Shown in pieces: positions 10,906-21,709 of a DNA stretch of 64,000 bases. Both the position numbers and the translations under genes were made by a program. The notes under the pieces were generated by a model, which saw nothing but the letters and a program-made list of their open reading frames with translations, made no database searches and had not been told where the DNA came from. The stretch is from Megalobrama amblycephala (taxonomy: Eukaryota; Chordata; Actinopteri; Cypriniformes; Xenocyprididae), in contig NC_063052.1 in the NCBI RefSeq assembly GCF_018812025.1, forward strand, positions 25,061,226 through 25,125,225, in the 5' to 3' direction. Position 1 is the first letter of the stretch. Each line of letters starts with the position of its first letter.

Positions 10906-11666
10906 ATAATTATATCATAATGTATATAATTGCTTAAGTATTTCATAAAGCATGATACTGTAAATGAAATCATACAATTTCAACACGTTTAAAAACCGAA
11001 GTGTAATTGTAATAACTATAGTCGAGTTTATGATAAACATGCTTGATTTTAGGTGATTTTAGGTATATTTTTTTGTTTATTTTTGTACTGTGTCGGGTCC
11101 TCTATTCCTCACTATATCTTACTGGCTACAGCAAATACACATGTGCCATCTCTTTATGAGTTCTTTATGAAAACCAAAACTCTTAAATGCTTTATCAAGG
11201 CATGGCTGTCCAAATCAGTTATAAGTTAACCAAATAAACAGTGACAATTAGATTAATAATGCATATTGTTTGTGAATGTCTCGGCTTTGAGTGATGTTTG
11301 GGAGGATGGTAATTTATTGAAAGTAAATTCATGTAATTGTGCTGGGAAGCTTGATGAGGCAAAAGAAGGTGTCAGCATGGTTTCCATCACCATGAGAAGA
11401 AAAAAAATCATTAAAGAGAGAAACGAATTCACTTCAAAGCATGGTGGAGAACAAACATTTATGAATGTGTATCATTTAGAGAGAGAGAGAGAGAGAGAGA
11501 GACAGAGTTAAGATTCACAGGACTTACATGAATGTAACATCAGAAATCAGCTTTGTTGTGTTTATTTTTGATATTTGTGTCTAACGGGACATAAACAACT
11601 ATTCTGTTTAGAACAGTCAATGCAAATTTAATTCTCAAAACTAGAAAAAGAATAGATAACTTTATT
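10906..11666. other. No gene seen; (GA)n at 11478-11502
   Basis: AT-rich non-coding DNA. A short (GA)n microsatellite lies at 11478-11502 and drives the tail of one open frame. Nothing else is recognised. Confidence 0.4.
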
Positions 11667-11957
11667 TGTCAGCATTTGGACATATTGAGAGATGGGTCGA
11701 GCACGGAGATCCACAATTAAAAGGGGTTTATTTAAAGTCCAGGAATACGATAATAACATACACGCTTAAACAAACAAGAGAACAGACCAGGGGTGCAGGG
11801 AGTGAGTCCAACTTAAAGGGAGTGCTGACGAGGAACAACAGGTGTTGGGAATCCGGGGAGATGGCGGGAAGACTGATGAGGGAAGTGAAGACAGGTGTGG
11901 AGAACAGGAGGATGCTGGGAACTGGAGTCCGGGAAGGCGTGAATGTAACAAAACACT
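11667..11957 (-). repeat. LTR-like dispersed fragment
   Basis: The plus strand ends GGCGTGAATGTAACA after a GGA-rich stretch with GGATGCTGGGAACTGGAG. The solo LTR at 57924-58206 shows a closely similar ending (GGATGCTGGGAAACGTAG ... CTGTAACA). The left border TGTCAGC at 11668 is a guess, and no target duplication was found. An LTR fragment is the best reading. Confidence 0.35.
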
Positions 11958-12179
11958 AGACATTTGTATTAATTCTCAGCCTTTTAATGAAGTTGTAATG
12001 TTGTTTGAATGTTTTGAACATGGTCTCAGTGCTGATATGGTGGCACACACAGTTGTACATGAGACAATTTTTGTTATTTTTGTATGATCTACTGGCATTT
12101 TTTGAGAAATATTAAGTGGGGTTATTTCCATTTTGCAACATGAATGGATTATTAAGATGCCAGTAAGGAACGGCATTAA

Positions 12180-12395
12180 TAGCGGTTTCACTTCCGCAAT
12201 TTGGTACGTTTGCGTTCATATCAGAAGCGAACCGTACCGGAGTTCACTTGAACCGCACCCCAGACCACCCTTTTTAAGCGGACTCAGGTACGGTTCGTGG
12301 GTGCGCACCCGATTTCAGAAGACAGTGTTCACATCATCCAAACGTAGCGAACTCTAATGTCAATCGAAGTGCTAATGTGAAAGCACCCTGAAAAT
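12180..12395. repeat. Dispersed GC-rich repeat fragment
   Basis: GTACGTTTGCGTTCATATC, GAACCGTACCGGAG and AGGTACGGTTCGTGGG form partial inverted matches, and the block ends GTGAAAGCACCCTG. The texture resembles short fish foldback elements containing 'GCGTTCACA' words. The family is not named and the borders are approximate. Confidence 0.35.
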
Positions 12396-12890
12396 GATGC
12401 CTACAGAGCCAAAGAATATATGTTGCATGGAGACAGAACTAGTTTAGTTTAATTGCGTTTATATCTTGTTGTCATCTTGCTTTTGTCCACTATTAGTACG
12501 AGCCTGTTGTAGCGCACCCGTCCGAATGATGACCAAATCTTTACTGATGAGTTTATGAAGTTTATTGTACATCACACAAAACATAAAAAAATATGTTATT
12601 ACTCCAGAAAATCACCATAAGAGCTGAATAAAACAGTACAAGAAGTGCGCATTAAAGTCTTTTATCTATAAACTCTCTCTTGCATTATCATTAACATACA
12701 AAGCGAATTACACAAAAACACTTGTTACAACTAACAGTAAACAAATATATATATAGACCTTATGCATTTTCGGGGGTGCTTAATAAACTGGCAAACTTTA
12801 TATCCGTAAAACAAGTCCGATGGACTATAATAAAGTGTGCGCGCTCTCTCTGCCGTGACCAGTATCTCTCCGGAGAGGATTGCGTACAGT
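12396..12890. other. No gene seen
   Basis: AT-rich non-coding DNA, probably continuous with the repeat that carries the THAP-like fragment to its right. No exon was identified. Confidence 0.35.
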
Positions 12891-13085
12891 TTATACTGAC
12901 CCATCCTTGAGTAATAACTTCAACCATGGTGTCCTCAGTGACTCAGATGGTGGGAGTCTATGGAGCCTAGTATGTTCGTTGGTACATCCAACAACAGAAC
13001 ATTTGTAATGTTTTTTGGCACAGACATTGTATATCTCTAGCTGATACAGTGAGTACACAGATATAGCGGACTCTGTGCTTCTCAC
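12891..13085 (-). pseudogene. THAP-like zinc-finger fragment (repeat-derived)
   Basis: The 64-residue minus-strand frame contains KCSVVGCTNEHTRLHRLP followed by SESLRTPWLKLLLKDGS and then a stop. The C-x4-C spacing, the downstream LHRLP and the W about 20 residues further on fit the first half of a THAP domain. That C2CH DNA-binding domain is shared with P-element-type transposases and many fish repeat proteins. The second half, with the C-x2-H pair, is missing. The upstream 26 residues look unrelated. A transposon fragment is more likely than a host exon, and the THAP reading needs a profile search. Confidence 0.35.
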
Positions 13086-13672
13086 TCAAGGGTGTGTCTA
13101 TGCTGCTAACAGGGCAGATCGTCACCAGTAAAGGGTGGGGTTTCCCTACTCTTACGTAGGAGTAGGGGGAAATATCAAACAGCGTGTTCTGAGAGATTGA
13201 AAATGATAAATGGTCCCCTTTAAAAGTAATCAGAAGCAACAGCAGGCAGTGGTTTGAGTGAGAAAATTCCACACTAGTCTCAAAGTCCATGGTCAGGGAA
13301 GTGGGAAGCCTTGCTCAGCTTTACTCACACTCCACCAATTATCTTCCTTTATTGTTCTTACTCTGTTCATTGCTTATTTTATTTGTGAATGGATTTTGTT
13401 GTTTTCATGAAAATCAGATTTAACTAATCTTAATTGTCAAATTATTTTTATCCCATGTATTGTAAAATGAGAGTAGGCATTGAGGTCCACTCACTTTAAA
13501 ATTTCTGGCCTCACCACTGGTTTGAAATGACATGAGTGTGAGAAAATGGTGACAGAAAATTTTCAATATTAGGTGAACTTTCCCTTTAAGACTTATAATA
13601 CAAATTAGATTAGCTAACCAACTTTGCATAGAAAGTACATTATAGTATAACTATTCTGCTTTACTTTTGAGT
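13086..13672. other. No gene seen; possible TTAA-element end at 13585
   Basis: Non-coding DNA. AGGTGAACTTTCCCT (13571-13585) followed by TTAA (13586-13589) resembles the right terminus of the AGTTCACCC family described at 48336. The matching left end is not visible. Confidence 0.35.
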
Positions 13673-14050
13673 TACAGTACTGTGCAAAAGTCTTAGGTAT
13701 GTTAGCATTTCCACCCCCCACAAAAAAGGTTTTTTTTGGTGTCTTGGAGATGTTGCTGCAGTTCTTCTGGATGTAGTCTGTCTCAGTTTTTCTGTTTCTT
13801 CGTGTAGTCCCAGATGGACTTGATAACGGTGAGATCAGATCTCCATGTGGATTCTACCAGCTGTTGTCAGACTCTATGTGCATACAAAAATCTCACTGGA
13901 TTATTTCAATTAATGGCAAAAGGAATGTTTGGAAATGTAAACTGATATTTCCAACTGACACACTACAGCAAAAATTAAAAATAACTGGCTTAAAACCGTT
14001 TCTTTTTGGTGAAAATATAAACATGCCTAAGACTTTTGCACAGTACTGTA
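13673..14050. mobile_element. Mariner/Tc1-type MITE with TA target sites
   Basis: Near-perfect terminal inverted repeats CAGTACTGTGCAAAAGTCTT and its complement AAGACTTTTGCACAGTACTG are bounded by TA on each side (13673 and 14049). This is the standard Tc1/mariner insertion signature. The 374-bp interior has no transposase; the 66-residue frame crossing the right end is non-coding. The element ends are intact, so transposition in trans is conceivable. Confidence 0.88.
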
Positions 14051-14279
14051 TGTCTGTGAAATAACCACTACTTAATTTTGAATAGACAGAAACACCTATA
14101 CACATTTTACAGTATTTGATGGTGTTTTGTTTACAACTGTAGAATGTTTCATTGCCACTCTATTATTGTTGTATGATCTATTTCAGAACCCCACCCCCAT
14201 GAATGGCACATAAACACAAAATGATTGGTTGCTTTACATGTCTCTTCTTGCCTGAGAATTCTGGCTCTGCTAGACTATA

Positions 14280-15310
14280 GTAGAAATGGGCCTGCCTCCC
14301 CCTCTATACCTCCTCCTCCCTGCCTCCTGCTCCACACCGCAGACCTCAATCGATGAGTCCAATGGCAGGGACGGATCTGCGCCTCTTTACGGCCTGCTCC
14401 CAGGGCACTTTTTAAGCCACCACCACAGGCAGCAGCTTTCAGCGGTTCCACACCAAAACCACTATTTACTGTAATGAAATCAGAGCGGGACTCTATGGAT
14501 TGTCTGGGTCCTCCCTTGTCTGATTCAGCATCCTCAGCACTCTCCTGGTCTCCTTTTCCTATCTTCTATCTTTCAGGCCTCATTTGCAACCAATAGCGTC
14601 CCATCAAAGTAAATCCGCTTTGATCCGTGATTAAACGGGCATGTGTAGCATGCTGCCGGTCCTCCGCTGGCTTCATTCATAAAGCGCAGTGTGTCGTCTT
14701 GACTGACAGCTCTCCTGCCAGGAGCTTCTGATCGGCGTCTGATGAGACAGGACGTTGATTGACAGGTTGCGAGGTTGCTCCTTGTGTGACTGCCTGTAAC
14801 GTTTCACTTCCTTGTTCCCCTTCTCTCTCTCTCTCTGCCTTTCTTTCTCACTTCCTGTCTCTCTGCTGTCAGAAACGTCATTCGTCTGTCAGCTTGGCTT
14901 TTCCTGGCAGTAAATGGAGTTGTGAACGTCTTTCCTTTTTTTTTTTTGAGGGTGGCTCAGTGAAAGAAACATTAAATACGGACAAATCTGCAAACAAACT
15001 GCTGCAAGGAGCCCGGCTGTTTTCCTTCCCTCTTTCTTTTTTTCTTTCTGAGCCTTTCAAAATGAATGTTTTTAAGAAAAGTGTCATGCTGAATGTGACA
15101 ATTGACTCGGAGTAATAATAAAAGGCACCATATGGTCTATGTTTGATAAACATGCATTATTAAGTTGATTGCCTGTGTCAGACATTAATTTACATTTGTT
15201 GTATTAAAAAAAGAATTACCCTCGGTTAGATCAAAGCGGCGAGATTAACTGAGGTGCTCTAGTAATTGGGTTGTGATTTTGCCTGGTTAAGGAGATCCAG
15301 CCGTGATCCA
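14280..15310. promoter_or_regulatory. Candidate conserved non-coding region
   Basis: About 1 kb of mostly repeat-free, compositionally mixed DNA. Examples are ACCTCAATCGATGAGTCC at 14344, CGTGATTAAACGGGC at 14625, GACGTTGATTGACAGG at 14751, and CGAGATTAACTGAGG near 15239. CT-rich tracts at 14820-14860 break it. No open frame has convincing coding features. Regulatory function is inferred from texture only. Confidence 0.25.
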
Positions 15311-15584
15311 GGTGCAGAAGTGACTCATGCAAACCTGTTCATACAAAGTTGGACTTTTGAGCACTAGAAACATGTACTACAAGATTTTCAAATGAATAAA
15401 TGCATTTCAGTAAACTCCCCAAAATTATTGCAAATATATATTTTTAACTATTTTAACTATATTAATAGAATGTTATGACATTTTTTATATATCAGATGAT
15501 GAATAATTTATTTAGGAATTATAACTTTATTCAGCTAAAAATAGCAAGTCATTTTTATAGTTTCACACTTTTGCATCATCTAGT

Positions 15585-15768
15585 CAAGTGGTTCTCAACC
15601 AGTGGGCTGGGACCCACTAGGGGGCCTCAACAAACTTCCAAGCAGGCCTCAAGATGTCTTAAAATGATTCAAAAGTGTCAAGCTCAAAAATATTTTATTG
15701 GTGGAAATTGTGAATATGGTTGGGACAATGTTGTGGACAATGGGGGTCAAAAAGGTTGAGATCCACTG
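15585..15768. mobile_element. hAT-type MITE fragment (TGGTTCTCAACC ends)
   Basis: The left AGTGGTTCTCAACC and the right GGTTGAGATCCACTG are the familiar termini of Charlie-like hAT elements. The inside includes GGGGGTCAAAAAGG next to the right end. The length of ~184 bp indicates a heavily deleted derivative. An exact 8-bp target duplication was not found. Confidence 0.6.
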
Positions 15769-15910
15769 ATAATTGCATTGGAACCGGCTACGTTTACACT
15801 GTAAATTTTTGGTATCGACAACCAAATTTACTTACAGGTGTGAGTCTTGAAATGTCCCGTTCACACAGCAACTTGCAGTAGCATCTCGAATACTGTTTGT
15901 ATGTAACTAA

Positions 15911-17351
15911 GGCTGCGTTTACACTAGTGCGTTTTCGTTTTAAAACACATAACTTTTGCTATGGTTTACTCCTGTTGTTTACAACCTCGAAAATGGAGAC
16001 TTTTGAAAACGCTGCAGTCCGCATTTTAGTTGGAAAATGCCAGAGTTGCGTTTCAGTATAAACAGACCAAAACAGAGACTTTTGAAAACGATGGCATTGC
16101 TGCCCAGGTTTGCCCTTCGTATCCTTCACAACCTTGTAAACAATAACATGGAGACTGAACTGCAATCTTTGTTGTAATTTTTAGCAGCCAATGTTAAATT
16201 AAAATCTGCATTTTTTTAATACTGCAGCTCCCTACATGTGCAAGAGGCAACTGTTTACACTTGTGCGTGCATGGCCAGTGTGCATGAACGGTCACGTTTT
16301 CGGTCATGGAGTATAGACGGAGATTGTTTCTGGAACGCTGTGGAAACACCATTTTAAAGGTGCCGTAGAACGTCTTTTTAAAAGATGTAATATAAGTCTA
16401 AGGTGTCCCCAGAATGTGTCTGTGAAGTTTCAGCTCAAAATACCCCATAGATTTTTTTAAATTAATTTTTTTAACTGCCTATTTTGGGGCATCATTAAAT
16501 ATGAGCAGATTTAGGCTGCGGCCCCTTTAAATGCTCACGCTCTCTGCCCACGGAGCTTGTGCTTGCCTTAAACAGTGCATAAACAAAGTTCACACAGCTA
16601 ATATAACCCTCAAAATGGATCTTTACAAAGTGTTCGTCATGCAACATGTCTAATCGCGTAAGTATGGTATTTATTTGGATGTTTACATTTGATTCTGAAT
16701 GAGTTTGATAGCGCTCCGTGGCTAAAGCTAACATTACACACTGTTGAAGAGATTTATAAAGAATGAAGTTGTGTTTATGCATTATACAGACTGCAAGTGT
16801 TTAAAAAATGAAAATAACGACAGTCTTGTCTCTGTGAATACAGTAATAAACGATGGTAACTTTAACCACATTTAACAGTACATTAGCAACATGCTAACGA
16901 AACATTTAGAAAGACAATTTACAAATATCACTAAAAATATCATGTAATCATGGATCATATCAGTTATTATCGCTCCATCTGCCATTTTTCGCTGTTGTCC
17001 TTGCTTGCTTACCTAGTCTGATGATTCAGCTGTATACAGATCCAGACGTTAATACTGCCTGCCCTTGTGTAATGGCTCGATCATGGGCTGGCATATGCAG
17101 ATATTGGGGGCGTACATATTAATGATCCCGACTGTTACGTAACAGTCGGTGTTATGTTGAGATTCGCCTGTTCTTCGGAGGTCTTTTAAACAAATGAGAT
17201 TTATATAAGAAGGAGAAAACAATGGTGTTTGAGACTCACTGTATGTCATTTCCATGTACTGAACACTTGTTATTCAACTACGCCGAGGTAAATTCAATTT
17301 TCAATTCTATGGCACCTTTAAAATGAAAACTCACTAGTGTAAACGGGGCCT
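15911..17351. mobile_element. Foldback-like element with TTTACACTAGTG ends, host of F1
   Basis: The left GGCTGCGTTTACACTAGTG and the right CACTAGTGTAAACGGGGCC form inverted termini. Inside, AAAACGGAGAC-like words (GGAGACTTTTGAAAACG) recur. Element F1 (16358-17317) is inserted near the right end. Removing it restores a continuous ...CCATTTTAAAATGAAAAC... host sequence. No coding capacity is seen. Confidence 0.6.
16358..17317 (+). mobile_element. TTAA-flanked element F, copy F1
   Basis: It begins AGGTGCCGTAGAA, ends TTCTATGGCACCT, and is bounded on both sides by TTAA (16354-16357, 17318-17321). The sequence across the empty site is reconstructible from the surrounding repeat. TTAA duplications point to the piggyBac or Kolobok groups. 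The interior has a 10-bp palindrome-like GTTACGTAAC and AT-rich tracts but no transposase. A second, inverted copy of the same length (961 bp) is at 55984-56944. Confidence 0.8.
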
Positions 17352-18196
17352 GAGGAGAGTCAAGCCGTATTCTCTTACCAGTAACCATAGTGACAGTGAC
17401 TAAAGTAATTTCAAAGATGGCGACGTCCATAAAACTGAAAAGTCTTATCACTTTTTGACACAACAAGAGTCATAATTGAGCCACGAGTTTATCCATGGAG
17501 AACAGTGACTGGATCTAAAACCTTCAGATGACACACAGCTCATATCTCCGTCGCTGTGAGTTCCCGAAAGTGAAACCACACACACGAAAACCCTTAGCAG
17601 AGTGGCTCTCTTGCACTGTATGACGTGACAGACAAATAGTTATCCAGTGCGGTTCCGTTCACACAGCGCATGTTTTCAGAGAATACGGTTGTGAGTCATA
17701 AAAATTTACGGGGGTTCTGTTATAGAATGCGGCTGTCACTCCCGTAAATAACCATACTGTGTGTGTGAACGTAACCGTATTAAGGACTCAAATACAGGAC
17801 TGACAACTGTATTCTGCTGCTGTATGAACGTGGTGTGAATAGGTTAAATGTCAGTTATATTTAGTCTTTGAAATCCTTTGCTGTAGCTCTCAAATTAATC
17901 TAATCCATGCTTATAAACATAGTGTGTGAAGATGATTTTCTGTCCTTTGATTTCTCAGGTCACTGTATGATTTTGTTTCATGCAAGAGTAGAATGAACAT
18001 CATTCAGAAACATTTAATTTTATTTACACAAAATAAATAAAAAAGTAAGATATTTAGAATGACAAGAGAGAAAATTATGAATGATAGATGTCTCATTCTA
18101 AGATTAACTATTTATTTATAAGTAGACAAACAATTAATTCAGTTTTCAGATTCCAGTTCTTTAACTTTTTACTGAGTCAACATACACATTATACAT
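17352..18196. repeat. Possible outer repeat flank, then non-coding DNA
   Basis: Words such as GTTCACACAGCG, CCCGTAAATAACC and GTGTGTGAACGTAACCG recall the left flank near 15860 (CCGTTCACACAGCAAC). This suggests that the 15911-17351 element itself sits inside an older repeat ending near 17850. The remainder to 18196 is AT-rich with no recognisable feature. Confidence 0.35.
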
Positions 18197-18710
18197 ACAC
18201 TATACAGCCTAAAAGTTTGGTGTCAGTAAGATTTTTTTTTTTTAAAAGAAGTGTCTTATGATCATCAAGGCTGCATTTATTTCATTAAAAAAATGCAGTA
18301 AAAAATAATAACATTGTGAAATATTACTACAATTTAAATGATCTGTTTTCTAATATATTTTAAGATGTAATTTATTTCTGTGATTGCAAAGCTGAATTCT
18401 CAGCAGTATTTACTTCAGTCTTCAGTGTCACATGGTCTTTTAGAAATCATTAAGATTTGGTGCTCAAGAAACATTTATTTTTATTATGTTAAAAAAGTTG
18501 CTTAATATTTTTGTGGAATCCACAATACAATTCTTTGAATAGAAAGTAAAAAGAATAAAAATAAACAGCATTTATTTGAAATAGAAATAGTTTGTAACAT
18601 TATTCATTTCTTTATTTTCACTTTAAATTAATGCATCCTTCTTGAATAAAAGTATCAATTTCTTTCAAAATAAATAAATAAATAATCTGACCCCATACAT
18701 TTAGTCTTAC
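18197..18710 (+). mobile_element. MITE of the CATTCAAAAGTTTGGGG family, copy 2 (degraded)
   Basis: It starts ACACTATACAGCCTAAAAG followed by TTTGGTGTCAGTAAG and ends TCTGACCCCATACATTTAG. Interior words match the family in order: ATCAAGGCTGCATTTATT, AAAGCTGAATTCTCAGCAG, CTTCAGTGTCACATGG, TTTGGTGCTCAAGAAAC. Opposite orientation to copy 1. Confidence 0.72.
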
Positions 18711-19079
18711 AAAACATGGCCTTAAGAATGAGACATTTTGTGTCTACATTAGAAGACTTGTTTTTATTACATACAAAATGTCATAAAACAACACACTATA
18801 TGATATTATCAGCAAAACAAATGATTGCTGGGAATACCATATGAAAAGATGAATGCTTTTGCAAGTGTGGTAATGTGCGTGTGTCAGTCTTTTTGGAAAC
18901 CAGACACTGGGCACCACATGGCTTCCCCGACAGTCATCAGAGTTAGATGAGGCCAATTCATCATCAGTCTCCGTGAGTGTGTGTGTGTGTGTGTGTGTTT
19001 GGGTATGTGGTACATCATTACGAAAGTGATGGAATAAGCCTCTAGCGCACAACAACCAGCCTAACACTCAATCCACTCT
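18711..19079. other. No gene seen; (GT)n at 18976-18998
   Basis: Non-coding DNA with a (GT)n microsatellite. No repeat end or exon is recognised. Confidence 0.4.
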
Positions 19080-19690
19080 GAACCCTTTGCTCTGGACTAG
19101 TCTGGACAAACTTGCTGTATTTCAGTCAAATAATGCCATTGCCAATATGTAGGAAAATGTCATATATTTTCTCTCGTTTTCCTCAAATGCAGGAAAATGT
19201 TTGGGAAAATTAATTTTCCCAAGAGCTGTAACCGTCAGCTAATGATGCTGTCGTTGAAAGCCTCTCTCTGTCTTTCTTACTCATCTGCTCGTGAACACGC
19301 TCGTACACACAAATATGGCACCGAGCCATACTGTCTGTGTTAGGATGTGTTAACATGATTTGCTGAAAACAAGTACACAAGCAGCAAGCAATGGAGCAGA
19401 CATTGATTGACATTGAACTGCTCTCTTATTTACTGCTGGGGTTTCTCATCCTCGGCTGACAGATTAGAAAGTGCTGTCTGTAAGCTAGATCCAGGCATTT
19501 TTTCCCCCCGTCTAATTCTATTTCAACTGTAAAACATGGTGTCATCATTTTCTGACAGTCCTCGAGACAGAATTTATCTCATCATTAATTAAAGCTCGTA
19601 TTTCTTACATGCCGGCTCTTAATTAGTGAGAGGTCATTGGGGAGGGCTTATTAAGTGGAACAAATTCAACCAACGTTAAGAGAAGAGTTC
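19080..19690. promoter_or_regulatory. Enhancer-like block with a 22-bp palindrome
   Basis: About 600 bp of repeat-free DNA. A perfect 22-bp palindrome spans 19201-19222 (core GGGAAAATTAATTTTCCC) and is preceded by two AGGAAAATGT words (19151 and 19191). Homeodomain-type sites CATTAATTAAAGC (19583) and CTTAATTAGTGAG (19618) follow, then GGGCTTATTAAGTGG. The texture is that of a deeply conserved non-coding element. Function is inferred. Confidence 0.4.
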
Positions 19691-20492
19691 GCTCTCTTTC
19701 TCTTCACTCTTTCGCACATACATTCAGGAACGATAAAAATGGGGGAACTGAGAAAGAACAAATTGCGCCTGCTGATGGCATGCAGTGGTGGGGATTTTTA
19801 GTGACTCTTTCTGCAGGTTACATTGTTAGTTACACCAGTAGGTGGCGACAAGTGATTGTCTTTATGAGTGAGTTATTAGCTACGTTTACATGGACACCTT
19901 TTGTTTCAATCAGAATTAATTCATTCTGATTGATGAATCAGAACGTAGTGTTTACATGAACGTTAAATAAAGGGTTGATGTGCGTGTTTATATGTCACGA
20001 GCTTCAAATCAGAATTGATTTTTTGGCATGGGCACAACTGCACGAATATACAGAGTTTCCCACTGTTTGCACACACACTATTCTCCTACATTGCTTCTTT
20101 TCTTTGTTTTAAAAAGCAGACTTAATATTTACTAATTTTGGGTCTTAATTAGGAGACGACAAGCACATTAACTGTTGTGCCGTGCTGCTTATATTCATCA
20201 AGCAGTAAAAACGCCCCTCCCCGTGCCCAAAACAAGGCGTCTGTGGATGAGAGTCTGAAATAAGATGTGGTGGACTGGCTCCACTTCACAGATGATGAGT
20301 GAAAGAATTTTTTTTAAATGACACGACAGTAATTTTTTACGCTTACATCATTACGTCATACATCATAACGCCATTTCTACGTCACTGCACATGCACAGTA
20401 CTTTCCAGATTCGGTTTTCAATCCAATCAAGAATAGTAAGAGCAGTATGCTAGTATGCAGTTCCAAATTCATGCTTTTATGAGTAAGTCATG
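19691..20492. repeat. Foldback fragment at ~19880-19970, otherwise unclassified
   Basis: ACGTTTACATGGACACC (19882) and TGTTTACATGAACG (19949) bracket near-palindromic ATCAGAATTAATTCATTCTGAT. A similar unit, TTTACATGGACCC, occurs at 23249. These look like short foldback MITEs. The rest is unclassified non-coding DNA. Confidence 0.4.
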
Positions 20493-20664
20493 AGGTGTGT
20501 TTGACTTGAAGTGGCACTGCACAGACCGATCAGTTTATGACATCAAAATACAGCAAGAGCGATTAGAGAGCAGTACGCTCTGTACGCTTTCGAATCGCTC
20601 TTGTGGTTCTTTGATGTCATACACCGATGAGTCTGCACCATGCTGCTTCAAGTCAAACACACCT
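20493..20664. mobile_element. 172-bp hairpin MITE
   Basis: Perfect 19-bp inverted ends, AGGTGTGTTTGACTTGAAG (20493-20511) and CTTCAAGTCAAACACACCT (20646-20664), enclose arms that remain mostly complementary to the centre (GAGCGATTAGAGAGC against GCTTTCGAATCGCTC). The unit is a nearly complete foldback. It encodes no protein; the 65-residue open frame across it is an artefact of the hairpin. A short DNA-transposon derivative is likely. Confidence 0.6.
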
Positions 20665-20962
20665 ATTGAATCATTAATTCAACCGATTTGTTAAAAACAA
20701 TGATTCATTCAGGAATGAAACAAGTGACAGTCTGTATAAGTGAGTCATTTATCATTCACTCATCTGATTCATTGAAAAAAAAAAAACGATTCATTTAGCA
20801 ACAAAACAATTGATTGAATTCCAAATAGTGTTTTTGCACCCTTGAAAGCCATTAAGGGAATCCCTTTATGAAGGGCCCATGCACAAGTCAGTTAGTGAAG
20901 GGTACATGCAATGATCATGAAGTAATTTTATTGTTTATGGTCATGTGACCCAGGGTGTCAGA

Positions 20963-21701
20963 CAGTGGCGTAACTTTCTTTTGAAAAGTAGGTGGGACAG
21001 GAATGTGTGTAGTGGTGGGTGGGGTGGTATTGTATTTGTATTATTACAATAATAAATGCACAAAATGTATTGACATAGACCTCATGTTTAATATGATAGT
21101 TTCATTCTTACATATACTATAAAACAATATATTGTTAGTCCCGAGAATTTTTCCATTAGTCAATAAATACTTAGATCCACATTTTGTATTAGGTTGTCCT
21201 GATAGATTAGTGGTAGAAGTTTTGTCCTACGTGCCAGAGGTTCTGGGTTCTAATCCGCCCTTGTGTCATTTATTTTATTTTTTTCTCATTAAACCAAAGA
21301 GGTTTATCAGCGAATGTATATCAAGAGCAGGGACACGTTTATGTACATGTTGTTTTATGATTTCACCAGAATGAAGAGAGTCTCCGCAATGGCGTTAAGT
21401 GAGAGATTGAAGTGCTCGTCCGTGTGAAGACTGCGCAGTGTGCACGAGTGCCAAGAGAACACTGTTGCACCACTGATAATAGCGGCAACGAGCACTCAAC
21501 ATGATTTCAAAAACAACACATCCCAGTGCCAGATCACCTATTATTTAACACAAACGAACGAATTGCAAATTAACTATGTTTCTTTTGTATTAGATACATC
21601 CGTGCCGTGAGATGTTTCAAAAAGTAGTGGGGATAATATTGACCCTGGCAAAAAGTGGTGAGGACATGTCCCACCCGTCCCACCCGCAAATTTTGCCTAC
21701 G
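20963..21701. mobile_element. hAT-like non-autonomous element with 8-bp target duplication
   Basis: The identical 8-mer GTGTCAGA lies directly left (20955-20962) and right (21702-21709) of a 739-bp segment, as hAT insertions produce. The ends CAGTGGCGTAACTTTC and, reversed, CGTAGGCAAAATTTGCGG share CGTA and GGTGGGA words, although the outermost bases of the right terminus appear lost. A tRNA-like unit sits inside. No transposase is encoded. Confidence 0.75.
21193..21262 (+). repeat. tRNA-derived (tRNA-Gly-like) SINE-type unit
   Basis: The run TAGATTAGTGGTAGAAG resembles an A box, and GGTTCTAATCC, about 35 bases further on, resembles the B box GGTTCGANTCC. The layout and intervening TCCTACGTGCCAGAGG follow the arm order of tRNA-Gly, with decayed stems. 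T-rich sequence follows at 21265. A functional tRNA is unlikely because the acceptor stem does not pair. A tRNA-derived SINE head or tRNA pseudogene inside the hAT element is the best call. Confidence 0.45.
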
Positions 21702-21709
21702 GTGTCAGA

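Noticed and set aside
17049..17255. 68-residue minus frame similar to a 79-residue plus frame at 56037-56276
   Set aside because: The resemblance exists because both lie in copies of element F (F1 and F2). The frames differ in length and end, and no codon-level constraint is visible.
20493..20664. Hairpin considered as a microRNA gene
   Set aside because: The 172-bp unit has transposon-like exact terminal inverted repeats, and no conserved miRNA seed was recognised. A MITE is the simpler call.
21193..21262. Functional tRNA-Gly gene
   Set aside because: The acceptor stem does not pair and the flanks are inside a MITE; a tRNA-derived repeat is more likely.
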